This document shows, piece by piece, positions 21,651-32,255 of a stretch of DNA of 64,000 nucleotides. Where the stretch lies: contig OY759214.1 in NCBI GenBank assembly GCA_963662175.1, positions 78,318,037 to 78,382,036 of the forward strand, given 5' to 3'. The first letter of the stretch is position 1; every line of letters starts with the position of its first letter. A program made the translations under genes and the position numbers. The notes beneath the pieces are model-generated. The model did not search any database and was not told the DNA's origin. It was given only the letters and a program-made list of their open reading frames with translations. The stretch comes from Aradus depressus. Its lineage: Eukaryota > Arthropoda > Insecta > Hemiptera > Aradidae.

Positions 21651-21952
21651 GTTCAATTTTCTGCTGACGTTTATGTATTTCTTGTATATTTCTATGATTG
21701 CATACGAAATTAGTCATTTCAAAATGAAGTAAATAAAATAACTATTCAAGTTCATTTAAACAATGTTTATTACCTCCTTTCTCTTCATATTTACCAATCC
21801 AACAAAATAGGTAATTGTTATTCATGGCAATTGTAAGATTATTCCTTTTAATATATTGTACAGCATTTGGTTTTACTCTTTTATCAATAAGTATTTGTTA
21901 CCTATTTAAAATCATAATAATACTATCAATTCCTATATATATAAAAAAAAGA

Positions 21953-22297
21953 GGGCGCCGGTAGCTCAGTGGTATGCGTGCTTGTCTTCTGAGCTCAAGA
22001 TCTTAGGTTGGAAACCCGACCGAGGCCCTTAGTTTATTTAAAATGGGAGGTCAAATAAACTTGAGCACGCCGTCCTTCGGATGGGACGTTAAGCGATGGT
22101 CCCGAGCATGTACGATGTCAGGTACTCGTTAAAGACCCCTACCCTGGGTGAATAAAAATTTAGAGTAGGCAAAATTTAGGACTCACACAATAGAGTTGTG
22201 CTCATGTCCACCCGAGTGACGAAAGAGCGCTCTGGTTTTAGGCGATATGACCTCGTAGTTAAAGCCCGGGCATGAGTCATAAAACCTAACCTAACCT
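21953..22297 (+). repeat. Full-length tRNA-derived SINE
   Basis: About 345 bp. The tRNA-like head has an A box (TAGCTCAGTGGTATGCG) and a mutated B box (GTTGGAAACCC), which would supply internal RNA polymerase III promoters in a live copy. The body is unrelated to tRNA and ends in 'aacctaacctaaccta'. Both flanks have a TATAAAAAAAA word that could be the target duplication. I see no T-run terminator inside that would define a transcript end. Confidence 0.85.
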
Positions 22298-22674
22298 ATA
22301 AAAAAAAAATAATAAAAATAATCTTTAAGGTTAAAGACCCATCCCTAGATGAAGTGGATTACCTGGCTTAGTATGTTATCTGTCCGGCTGGTAACTTTTC
22401 CCAATGATTTTAGAAATACATAAGTTTAAATATTTAGTGGGTTTTTTGCAAATGAGGACTGTGTTGTTCCTAACTCTGCCACTAGAGTACTTATGAGTTC
22501 CTTAGTTGGGAAATTAAAAAAAAAAGAATTAGCTGTTTCTTTAATAAGTTCACAATAACTTTTACAAAAGTATTAAAAACAAATCCTGGTGGCTACACTA
22601 TAGTGACACTAGGTATCCCATCTTGGTGTGTACATCAAGGGACCTAAGCATACAATCTTACCCATTCCCAAATA

Positions 22675-22867
22675 GCTCTACTGCGGGAGTCCTAAATTTT
22701 GCTTATCCAGATTTAATTAGGGAGGGGTGTTTAATGGGTACCTGACATTGCGCAGGCTTGGAACCGCCATTTACCATCCCCTCCGAAGGACGGCGTGCTT
22801 ATCGTTTTGTAAACCACTCAGATCTGGGTTTGAGCAGTAGGTAAACACGCTACTGGCGCCCTCTCAT
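22675..22867 (-). repeat. SINE, diverged and 3'-shortened
   Basis: From 'ctctactgcgggagtcctaaattttg' to the head complement 'ctactggcgccctctc'. B-box region is worn ('tctgggtttgagcag'). Confidence 0.65.
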
Positions 22868-23195
22868 TATACCATCACAGGTACGTTCCATACGCTAAAG
22901 AGTCTTCGAGCTACAGAACCCTAATGAAAATCAAGTAGAAACTTCACAATTTTAGAAACTCCAGAACAGTCAGCTGTATCAAGGGAAACGGAAGGCTGAT
23001 AATCAGTGGACTGAATAGAGGACATCCTCAAGAAGAAAAAGATGCACGGTCGGAGAAGGAAGACACAGAAGGGCAAGCAACAGTCTTAGTCGAAGGTCGT
23101 GACGCAAGGTAACCTCAATGAATGGTCTCGGTAATAAGCAATTTGTTGGCAGGATTGATTGCTTTTGTATAAAACAAAAATATATGTCAAGTTCA

Positions 23196-23757
23196 GCACT
23201 TTCTTATACCAACCACATTCTTAGGGTATATAGTATAGAGTGAACTAATGGAGGTAGATATTAGAGACATAAATTAAATTTATGTTGATTTATATTTCTA
23301 CAAAACCAATTAAAACTAATCTTAAAACATATTGAATCTCATCGTGATTGTCTTTGATGATAATATAATCATAGTGTTCTTAAAACATACCTTTTAACAG
23401 AAGCCTTAATATCGCATTATTAGTCTCGTAGTTATTATCGATTGACCGGCTATCACTGTTCTTAACGAGCGAATAGACGTTTTCACATCTAAAAATGAAA
23501 TAATATTTTTAAAAACAAATGAATTATTCCGAATCCAGGCCTCCACACCAAATCGCGCCCAATAGAGTTCACTTTCCGCCACTAATTTTCTTAATATTGG
23601 GATTTCTGGGTAAGAAAAGACATTTACTGTGTTTTATTTGTTTCATTTTACAGCGTAATTCTAAGAGTGGCATTCTTATACCCAGTAATGGCAAAAAAAT
23701 TCATCTGAGAGGGAGGGAGAGTGATCTGTACAAAAGTGGTTGGTATATAAACATCCA
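23196..23757. repeat. AAGAAAGT-family inverted-repeat element, diverged
   Basis: Bounded by 'cactttcttataccaaccac' on the left and 'aagtggttggtatataaa' on the right, which are inverse to each other. Internally 'attcttatacccagtaatgg' and 'agagggagggagagtgatctgtac' match the copy at 31273-31516. It contains the Helentron-like scrap at 23405-23491. Confidence 0.5.
23405..23491 (-). repeat. Helentron-like fragment, copy 3
   Basis: 'atcgcattattagtctcgtagttattatcgattga' joins directly to 'ccggctatcactgttcttaacgagcgaatagacgttttcac', with the 37 bases between them in copy 1 removed at an ATTGA/TTTGA junction. Only the terminal about 90 bases remain. Confidence 0.55.
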
Positions 23758-23878
23758 CTAAATCATATACATTGTATTTTTTTCTTCTCCTTTTTTAATA
23801 ATAAAAGACAATAAAATATATTTTAAAATTCGTTGCTATGCGCAACAATTTAAACATTACTATAAACATATATTATTG

Positions 23879-24226
23879 AGGGCGCCGGTAGCTCAGTGGT
23901 ATGCGTGCTTGTCTTCTGAGCTCAAGAACGAGGGGTTCGAAACCCGACCGAGGCCCTTAGTTTATTTTATCTGGGAGGTAAAATAAACTTAAGTATGCCG
24001 TCCTTCGGATGGGACGTTAAGCGATGGTCCCGAGCCTGTACGATGTCAGGTACTCGTTAAAGACCTCTACCCTAGGTGAATAAAAATTTAGGGTAGACAA
24101 AATTTAGGACTCCCACTGTAGAGTCGAGCTCATGTCCACCAGAGTGACGAAAGAGCGCTCTGGTAGTAGGCGATATGACCTCGTAGTTAAAGCCCGGACA
24201 TGAGTCATAAAACCTAAACCTAACCA
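23879..24226 (+). repeat. Full-length tRNA-derived SINE, best preserved
   Basis: A box TAGCTCAGTGGTATGCG at 23889 and intact B box GGTTCGAAACCC at 23935 match RNA polymerase III promoter consensus. Body and tail 'aacctaaacctaacc' complete. This is the best copy for deriving a consensus. Confidence 0.9.
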
Positions 24227-24841
24227 ACAGGAATTCATTATACATTCTTTGGGGTGCTATGGCTTTGATCGTATTGGTTCTACCTTTTGGTAAGGACTTA
24301 TTTTTTTCATAGGATTAACTAGAGGATCAAAAAACATGAAATTATAGTAAAACCTCAACATTCTGACCGATTGTATAACTTCCCCTATACCTACTTCTTA
24401 TAGCTGCGGAAGAAAAAATTAAATATAGTAACTTATAATAAGAGAAAATCAGAGAGCTTTCATAAAATTGCTTTTGTGAAGAAAAACTCCAGGCGGAGAT
24501 TTACAGTAATTCGGCAAAAGATGATTTCATCACGTACCATACCAGAGAGTGGCTTCAGAATCCTTAATTTGTCTGATTTCTTGGTTATTCGGGTTCAGTT
24601 AAAGGAAAGATTACATCCCCTCCACAGCCTGCCCAAGAGAAGAGGGCACGTTCAAATTACTTACAACAGAGCACAGGCTTAACGTAATACCACTCAGATA
24701 GAAAAAAAATAAAAATATAAACGCATTCTGTTTTCCATTACATTTTATGTTATCATCCTTGAGTTGAAGTTTCAAAGAAGTTACCTGTAGAAGAAAGTAA
24801 TAATAGAAGAAAATAAAGTACAATAAAGAAAGAAAAATAAA

Positions 24842-25182
24842 TGAAATAAAATGTAAAAACAATAACTGAGGGAAAGCAGTAATTGACCTACTTTTCATCT
24901 GTACGCGAAAGCAGTGAAGGTTCTTGTTAAGTTTGCCAGTGTACAGTTGTAAGCATTCAGCAATCAAAAAAAAAAAAATCAATAGCAAGGGGAATAACCA
25001 AATGTAAACAAACTACTCTACCATATATAGAATATTCCCCTTATTACTCGTAACATTTTTTTTGATTGCTCAATGCTTACAACTGTACACTGGCAAACTT
25101 AACAAGAACGTTCACTGTTTTCGCCTACGAAGCAGGTCAATTACTGCTTTCCCTTAGTTATTGTTTTAAATTTTATTTTACT
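24842..25182. mobile_element. Fold-back element, about 340 bp
   Basis: Arms of about 130 bp: the left contains 'caataactgagggaaagcagtaattgacc' and 'gccagtgtacagttgtaagcatt', and the right contains the inverse of both. The spacer of about 80 bases starts with an A-run and ends with a T-run. The minus-strand 125-codon frame crossing the left arm is a by-product. Confidence 0.65.
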
Positions 25183-25189
25183 TACTTTA

Positions 25190-25318
25190 AGGACTTAGGA
25201 GCCCCTATGTAACCATTGAATGTTAGCGCAAACAGTGGAGGTTTTGGAGAGGAAACAAAAAATTAATTGATTAATTCGTTCTGGGGAAGTACCTTGCCGG
25301 TGATTCACTGACAGCTTT
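25190..25318 (+). repeat. TACTTCC-family terminal fragment
   Basis: 'ggacttaggagcccctatgtaacc', 'ggagaggaaac' and the end 'ctggggaagtaccttgccggtgattcac'. The bases 25319-25646 hold nothing recognisable. Confidence 0.55.
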
Positions 25319-25646
25319 TTTTTCTCCATTTTTTTTATTCAGAGGGAACGAAAATATGAAATTATATTAAATTATACAGCATAGGCTAGTAAAATATTGT
25401 TCATATAAGGAGTTGATACTCAAGAGAAGGATGAAAAAATAGCAGCCTCAAGTGAGGGTCATGTTTAATAAATGGCTTCTCGAAACCCATCAGTACAAGG
25501 CATTTTCAACGAAATTGAGGGGGAAATTAAAACTCCATTTCGAGCTTGAAAAAGTTCAGTGACCTGAAAAAAAGGAATAATATGAGAGGGGGAAAAAAAA
25601 CTGGAAGGGTTGTAGTGTTCCAAAGAAATCACCCGTGAATCATAAC

Positions 25647-26166
25647 AGAGAGTAAAGCATGCAAATCTGAAATGGTTACTGTTCTTGAAGAGTAGTTGGG
25701 GCTTGAAGTTGGATCTAAAGAGTAAACAAGTCGACGGTGAATCACCGGGAATAGATCAACTAAATGTTCGCTCTCCAGAGAGTAAAGCATGCGAATCTGA
25801 AATGGTTACTGTTCTTGAAGAGTAGTTGGGGCTTGAAGTTGGATCTAAAGAGTAAACAAGTCGACGGTGAATCACCGGGAATAGATCAACTAAATGTTCG
25901 CTCTCCAGAGAGTAAAGCATGCGAATCTGAAATGGTTACTGTTCTTGAAGAGTAGTTGGGGCTTGAAGTTGGATCTAAAGAGTAAACAAGTCGACGGTGA
26001 ATCACCGGGAATAGATCAACTAAATGTTCGCTCTCCAGAGAGTAAAGCATGCGAATCTGAAATGGTTACTGTTCTTGAAGAGTAGTTGGGGCTTGAAGTT
26101 GGATCTAAAGAGTAAACAAGTCGACGGTGAATCACCGGGAATAGATCAACTAAATGTTCGCTCTCT
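25647..26166. repeat. 4 x 130-bp tandem array
   Basis: Four units start at 25647, 25777, 25907 and 26037; the last three are virtually identical. The last third of each unit ('gacggtgaatcaccgg' to 'atcaactaaatgttcgctctc') is a short form of the inverted TACTTCC-family end, which continues as a normal family copy immediately after the array. The identical 63-codon frames arise from the repetition and are not genes. Confidence 0.9.
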
Positions 26167-26910
26167 CTTCAACACCGTTTTGACTAAAAATCAATAATTA
26201 CTGTAAATTTGGTGTCAAAACATTCATTCCATCAGAGTTATTAGGGTTTTTGAGTTGAGCCTCCCTCTGATCTGCCCTTCCCTTCGGCCGATTTCGTGAA
26301 AAATTAATACGTATCGGTCTTATGAGCATTGGAATTTATGTGTAATCGTGAGTTATGGTGTTCATCACACACACATACAGATCTTTTTTTTTTATTTTTG
26401 GGCATACATGAGTTGGAAAACATGAAATTCCAGTGAAAAGTGGACATCGAATCTGGGCAACTATATAACTTTCTACATTTGGAAAGTAAAAAGTTATGTA
26501 TGTCTTTTTCTATCTGTGCACATGATAGTTCCCGATAAAATGAATGTGTCGACACGAAATTTTATGTGTAACCAGAAACCCGCACAGATGACAGCAATTG
26601 ATTTTTAATCAAATCGGCCAAAGGGAAGGAGGGTCTTAACGCGATTAAACCCTAATACCTGCCAATGTAATGAATGTATCGATATGAAATTTTATATTTT
26701 AATTCAAAACCCCATAAGGATGACACCTTTATTTTTCAGCGAAACGCGGGGATCAGAAGACGGGGTATGACTCAAAAACCCTAGTAACTGCCGACAATTG
26801 ATTTTTAGCCCAAAAAATTGATTGGTTTGGGAGGGAGAGCGAAAACTTAGTTTATTAATTAATTCGTACTGGGAAATGATTGTGGTTCCCCGATGACTTT
26901 TTATTTTTAA
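26120..26910. repeat. TACTTCC-family copies head-to-head
   Basis: The left half reads in minus orientation ('gagttgagcctccctctgatc', 'cttcggccgatttcg') and, from about 26480, the right half reads in plus orientation ('gtcgacacgaaattttatgtg', 'gattggtttgggagggagagcgaaaac'). The two halves are imperfect complements, making a large inverted repeat of about 790 bp. Confidence 0.6.
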
Positions 26911-26953
26911 ATCGACTCGGGGTATTTCACAGAAAAAATGAAAAAAAAAAAAA

Positions 26954-27529
26954 CATTAAGGCGTAGTCAAGGTCCACATCGTAGATTTTCCGTGAAAACG
27001 CCGGGATAAAATCATTTTTTCTTTTCTTTTCGATGCTGCCTTAGCTCTTGCATTTGCTCGGCACTAGACTTTTTAGGTTTTTTAAATTCATTTTGATGCG
27101 AGCTTTCCTCTGATTTGCGTTTTCTATAATTCCGCGCATATTTACGATTCATATGAGACGACATCTTTCGGCGAATATTTTTATTGTTTCACTTTGAGTC
27201 CTATTAGTGCTCCTCAAGCTCTTTACAATGACACCCGAATCAACGTCCTACCTAAACGCGTTATCACGCTACACTAATTTCTAATTTTACACAACGCTAA
27301 TTCGCAACAATCATCCGTCGGCGCCCGCACTAGCCCGATAACGTCACAGGCAAAACAAACACTGCACAACAAACCCTTACAGTCATGCTCTCTATCCATT
27401 GTGACCTCAACCGTTGTTATCGCATTATTAGTCTCGTAGTTATTATCGATTGAAATCTGACGGTATTTTGTAACACAAGAAAGTTTGATAAGCTATCGCT
27501 GTGCTTAACGAGCAAATAGATGTTTTCAC
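26954..27529 (-). mobile_element. Helentron-like fragment, copy 2
   Basis: Aligned with 12461-13083 along its length with several small deletions. It keeps the same basic N-terminal frame on the minus strand from the ATG at 27150-27152 (start MNRKYARNYRKRKSEE), here without the original stop. One border is an A-run (26939-26952). The interval 27530-28145 that follows has no supported feature. Confidence 0.5.
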
Positions 27530-28145
27530 GTAAAAAAAAAAACCCGAGATGGATAATTTGTGCAATTAAACTTATTTCAGGCCTACGATGTCTCATGAAC
27601 GTATGTTCTAATTTGAGTGGGTGGGTGCCCCTCGTCAAGTGTTGTTTGTTTCAAGTGTCCTGTCCTGTTAAGAGACCCTTATCCTAATCCCCTGAGTAGG
27701 CAGGCAGGTATAAGAGGTAAGTAGGCAAGTGACAAATCTTAGGAGACACTAGATAGGTGGGCTGGTAGAAAGCCCTCCAACTGACAATGAGCCGGTAACA
27801 TGAACCTTCTCTGCTCTACTACGGTGGATTGCCTTTCACAGCTCCCCCTTCCCACGACAGACACAATCTTTGTTTCAGCTCAACTCATTACAAGTCGCAT
27901 TAACGTGCAAAGCAGTTCGTATCTATGAGGGTTTGCTAACTAGAAAGCGGCTCAACTCCCAAAATTCCTCCATTGTAATAAATAATATTATTCATAGAAC
28001 AATATGCAGAAAAATATTTTTAAAAAAACCTTTGCTTGTCCTGATTATATTAGAATCATTATAGATTATTAGGGAAAATAAAAATATTATCCCTCTTAAC
28101 ATAACCAACTAGTCATGATAATGAAATTTTGAATATAACATTTTG

Positions 28146-28358
28146 TGACTCATGCCCGGTTGTAACTCCAAGGTCATATCGCCTACTAACAGAGTGCTTT
28201 TTCGTCGCTCTGGTGGACATGAGCCCGAATTTTGCCTGCACAGGTTTAATTACTTGGAGTAAGGGTCTTTAATGAGTACCTGACATCGTAGAGGTTCGAG
28301 TCCATCCGAAGGACGGCCTACTCAAGACTTTTGTACATCCCAGGTAACAAATCTAGGC
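28146..28358 (-). repeat. SINE, internally deleted
   Basis: From 'gactcatgcccggttgtaactcc' to 'cttttgtacatcccaggt'; lacks the segment around 'ctctactgtgggagtcc' and the tRNA-like head. Confidence 0.65.
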
Positions 28359-28854
28359 CAGCCTACATCTATGCCCGAATTATTACCAACATGCAAAATT
28401 GCTGATGGGATCACCTATGTATATGCCAAACCGAACCTGTACACCATCTTTCATAAAAATCTAAAAGCAACTAAAAAGGTGTTCCCGAACGTGCACAACA
28501 GGACCAATTCTAAAAGGCCCACGTAAAAACAATAGCTCGAGCAGATTTTACGCAATAATCTGTCACTGGTACTGAAAATTAGTCCAAGGGTCAAGCAAAT
28601 TACGCTTTGTTTTTGTTTTTTTGTCTGGTGACAGCCAGTAGACTCAATTGTGTCCCTCAACTAAACTGTCAACACAGAAGCAGGCTGCCCCTGTCAACTG
28701 AACAGGAGACCGACCATGTCTGCTCCAACTGGACGACACTAATGGGATAATGATGGAAGCACAACGGTCCTCTCCTTCACAAACCATGGTCACCCACTTC
28801 ACAAAACAGCTCACCACTGGCAGGCAAGGCTTTATTAATAAAACGGGAAGATAA
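28359..28854. other. No gene supported
   Basis: The interval 28620-28850 is richer in GC. The overlapping 69- and 99-codon minus-strand frames have no motif I recognise. Confidence 0.3.
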
Positions 28855-29025
28855 ATGTAGTCGGTGAAATCATCGACAATGTACTTCCCCAGTGCGAATG
28901 TATCAATCAGGTTTTCGCTCTCCCTCTGAAACCGATTTACCAATTAAATAGGTCTTACTCAAAGATGTTTGAACCTCATTATAAATTTCGTATTAATACA
29001 GTCATTACATAGATAGTTATGAGCA
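28855..29025 (-). repeat. TACTTCC-family terminal fragment
   Basis: 'caatgtacttccccagtgcgaatg', 'ttcgctctccctctgaaacc' and 'tttcgtattaatacagtcattacat' in minus orientation. Confidence 0.55.
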
Positions 29026-29589
29026 ATAATAATAACATCAGCTTTATTTTTCTCCCAATTTATTTTTTGGTTTTTACAACCTAGCAAATAGACGTTTCAG
29101 GAAAAACTCCCGTCTTTATTTATTTACTTTTAAAGGAGGATGCGTCCTGCAATAACGCAATATCATCCTGTCGAAAGTAGGAAGAAGAGCACGGGATCAA
29201 GGGATTACATTTTTTTTCTGAAAATATTTAGGACATCCTACTGGGGTGGAAATTGGTCTAGGGTGGAGTTAGTACCTTGGAATAGGGCAGGAATTGGGAC
29301 AAACTACTATTTCGCTCTGGTCCCTGCATCAGAATCTACCGGGGACTGGCTTCCGGTGCTAGTGCCAGTAACTACAGCTTGGAAGCAACCACCCCCATAG
29401 TAGCATTTTAGCTAAGGCTGTGAGCCCGCCTCAAGGTCCATAATGGTGAATGACCCTGGATGGCAAGCAGTTGCCTGTCATCCCTACGATTTTCCATCTC
29501 CAAGATGAGCGGGGGGATTAGTCGCTTAAAAAGTAGGGGGATGGTACCCGTACTATGAATGATGGTGATGGTGAATGATAACATGGTGT
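29026..29589. other. Unrecognised, GC-richer stretch
   Basis: An 86-codon plus-strand frame (29140-29397) has no recognised motif. From about 29400 the sequence is GC-richer and may be part of the decayed LINE that follows on the minus strand, but no protein similarity could be read in it. Confidence 0.3.
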
Positions 29590-29860
29590 TGATAGTGGAA
29601 TGTTCTTAATGATGGCTGGGACCGAAACTTTTTATCTACCGTCCTGGAGGCCCTTATGGGCCAACAGTTTAGACACGACGTCCTTCGACTTAGTCTGAAC
29701 TAGGACTCCGTCGGATCCTAATTTTCTAAGAATCCTGACTTTTATTCCGACCTGGGAGGGGTTGACTAAATTAGTCATCTTCTCCTTCGGGTGTTTTGTC
29801 CCCTTCGGCGGTTGGATAAAAACCACGGACTGAGCGGGCTTCACAGTCCGCTGGAGCTAC
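29590..29860 (-). pseudogene. R1-type LINE ORF1 fragment
   Basis: The minus-strand frame reads SVVFIQPPKGTKHPKEKMTN, then GIKVRILRKLGSDGVLVQTK and KDVVSKLLAHKGL. The order 'V-I-P-G - GIKVR-VRK---GGVLVET' is the conserved block of R1-clade ORF1 (gag-like) proteins, upstream of the zinc knuckles. A stop interrupts at 29632-29634, after which KVSVPAIIKNIPL appears to continue. Start and end of the ORF are missing. Clearly non-functional. Confidence 0.55.
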
Positions 29861-30115
29861 GAGGGGGATCGGGTCGTCCCCAGCCCATCTTACAGTGCAT
29901 ACTTCTGTTCCTGCCAGGAGCTGACAAATAGGCAGAACATCGTGTAGTCTGTTTCCGTCACAAGCTGCCGTAGATCCAGTCCCAAATATGATCCTGTCCC
30001 GTGAATCAAGGTCGTAAAACGGACATTCGAGGACCACATGTTCTCCAGTCCCGATGCCGCCGCACGAACAGTCGGGTTGTTCTTCCCTTAAAGAAGAATA
30101 GCTTAGTCACCATGA
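29861..30115 (-). pseudogene. R1-type LINE ORF2 C-terminus
   Basis: The minus strand encodes CSCGGIGTGEHVVLECPFYD, a CX1CX7HX4C cluster followed by PxYD, which is the C-terminal zinc-binding motif of R1/Jockey-type reverse transcriptase polyproteins. Upstream, 'LSGHGD' in a shifted frame fits the usual -TGHG- block. The reading frame then continues without stop through the ORF1-like region in another frame. Order on the minus strand is ORF2 end, then ORF1 block, the reverse of a normal element. A short degraded relative lies at 49370-49460. Confidence 0.6.
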
Positions 30116-30470
30116 CCCGACAATATTTGGGACACCCAGTGATCAGGTTGTACCCACGTAGGCATACCCGGACAACCGAGAAAAATGGGTACGTAAAATT
30201 ATAACAATTGTACTCACCAAAATTAATTGTTAAGGAGTTTTCTCTGAAGCTCTGATGGTCTCTAAGGCTTTAAGGATATAATGAAACGATTTCTGTTTAA
30301 ACAAAAAAATTAATCCGACAATGTACAACCAAAACTTCCATTTTAGTTAGTAAACTAACTCAGATTTATATACATTTTTATACACTATTTTTTCTCTTTA
30401 AAAACTTGTTAATTCAAAAGTACAGCAGACAACCTTTAAATAGTGAACTGACAAGCCCACTAATAATAGA

Positions 30471-30842
30471 TCATACACTGTGAGATCTCACTTTTGAGGA
30501 CAACTTCTCCCCAAACAGATTATAGTTGTAGTGCCTTCTTGTAGAACGGTTCTTGTCTCGAAATAGTAAGACATAAATCGTGGTGTTGAGGCACCAACGA
30601 AGTGATTTGTGGTAAGAACGGTTGTGACCAAGCAGCAATGACCCAGAAAGAACCGACGACCATCTCACCTCTACAAAGGAACCGCTCAGCCAGAACCATT
30701 CATAGCTTCCATGAACAACTGGAGATAGCAAGAGGTACCAACCAGAGGGGATGAAGCGCTCGACCGAGAGGCCTTTGTAATATACAGGGCTTGGGATCTG
30801 AATTGGTGACGTCAAACTTAGGGGCGGACTGGATATCCGCAA
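30471..30842 (-). other. Unrecognised 123-codon open frame
   Basis: The longest simple open frame in a GC-richer patch, beginning MRISSPPLSLTSPIQIPSPV. It is rich in serine, leucine and tryptophan and shows no family pattern, signal peptide or repeat. It lies 350 bases upstream (minus sense) of the R1 fragments and may be untranslated sequence of a LINE. Not annotated as a gene. Confidence 0.2.
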
Positions 30843-31272
30843 TCCTCAATGGACCCCTAGCTCACGGGGCAGGGCCTATTAAGAGTGATTAATTAGTGCT
30901 GCAAGGTCCAATAGATCAATAGCCCTCTTAATCTCAAGAAAAATAAATAAATTCTAATGAAAAATACAAAGTTAACAGTAATTTATTTCTAAAAATCCAG
31001 TTAGTTTGTGCAGACTGAAAGTTAAACTAATCCAGATAAGCTACGAAATTTAAGCCTGGATCAACAAAGACAAACATTGAAGAATTAAATCCATTAATAA
31101 GCTAGTTCGCTTATAATTCTTCCCCAGGATAACATCAAATTATGCCGTTGACCGTCCTAACTACTCTAGCTTGATTTAGCTGAGCTGACTATTCCTATGA
31201 ACAGAGAAGTTTCACATGGATAAAGCAGCCAGTGTGCATTATAACCTTGAAAATATGTGATGTGACGTAAGA

Positions 31273-31516
31273 GGACTTTCTTATACTAACCACTTTTTTT
31301 CACATATCACGCTCCCTCCTCTCCTCCCACTCATTTCATACTGGCATTACTGGCTATAAGATAGTAATGTGTTAGCGTCAGCGTTATTCTTTGTTTCTTT
31401 GTACAGCATAATTCTGATAGTCACTTTCTTATACCCATTAATGAGAGTTTGAAATAAATTTGAGAGAGAGAAAGGAGAGGGAGAGTGATCTGTAAAAAAG
31501 TGGTTGATAAAAGACA
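31273..31516. mobile_element. AAGAAAGT-family inverted-repeat element
   Basis: Ends are GACTTTCTTATACTAACCAC and its worn inverse ('gtggttgataaaagacaatc'). Internal 'catttcatactggcattac' and 'gtcactttcttatacccattaatg' recur at 23196-23757, 47760-47930, 49580-49625 and 63660-63760, so the family has many copies. It has no coding capacity. A related module, 'ggagcgctataacattactcgtattggtct' to about 31830, follows and recurs inverted at 63290-63520. Confidence 0.5.
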
Positions 31517-32255
31517 ATCCTATTATGGCGATATATTTTATTTTTTATACTTTTTAATAAAATAAAAAAACATCAATAATAAAAATATATTTTACGGCAT
31601 ATTTTTTGGAGCGCTATAACATTACTCGTATTGGTCTTAACTCAAATCTGAGGCCATATTAATAGTTGGAAATTTAATAAGAAACACTTTTCCGATAGGA
31701 CTAGTTTTCGTTTAAATCCAGAAAACGTTTAAAAACAGGATTTCAAGAATTTTCATTTTAGGGCGGTTTTCGGAATGTATATCGCAAACCGGCCTTCATC
31801 TATTCACATTCGAAGGAAGAGCTCCCTGTTCGTCTGGCACCACTGCTAGTCAGAGGCTGATATAGGGGACCACACCATGCTATCGTCACTTCTACCCCAT
31901 AATTAAATTGAAAGAAAGGATGGCTCCATTGTGATTGGTACTTCGGGAATCTCAACCTGAATTTATTTATATTTTATCTCTTATTTTTTAATGATATTTA
32001 TTTATTTTTATTTTTATGAACAATGTATACATCGTATTTTATTCAGTGAGTGATATATTATTTTTTATTTTGTACACATTCTTGACGATTTTATAGTTGA
32101 ATTTTTATTTGTATTTCTTTTTTTTTCTGTATTTACTTATTGTACATAATGCCATTTATTAGTTTACTTTATTCTATTATGTCATCAATTTACTTAAGGT
32201 TTTTACCGATTGTAAATAAGTCCAATAAAAAAATGAAGGTAGATGTGCGATTACA

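Noticed and set aside
23881..23950. Functional tRNA gene
   Set aside because: A and B boxes are good but no acceptor stem or complete cloverleaf can be drawn, and the sequence continues into a shared about 270-bp non-tRNA body at many loci.
25764..26085. Two identical 63-residue frames as duplicated genes
   Set aside because: They are the same frame in successive units of the 130-bp array.
25647..26166. CRISPR-like array
   Set aside because: Units are directly adjacent 130-bp repeats with no variable spacers, in a eukaryotic context.
28644..28943. 99-codon minus-strand frame as a gene
   Set aside because: Its first third lies in a TACTTCC-family fragment and the rest has no motif.
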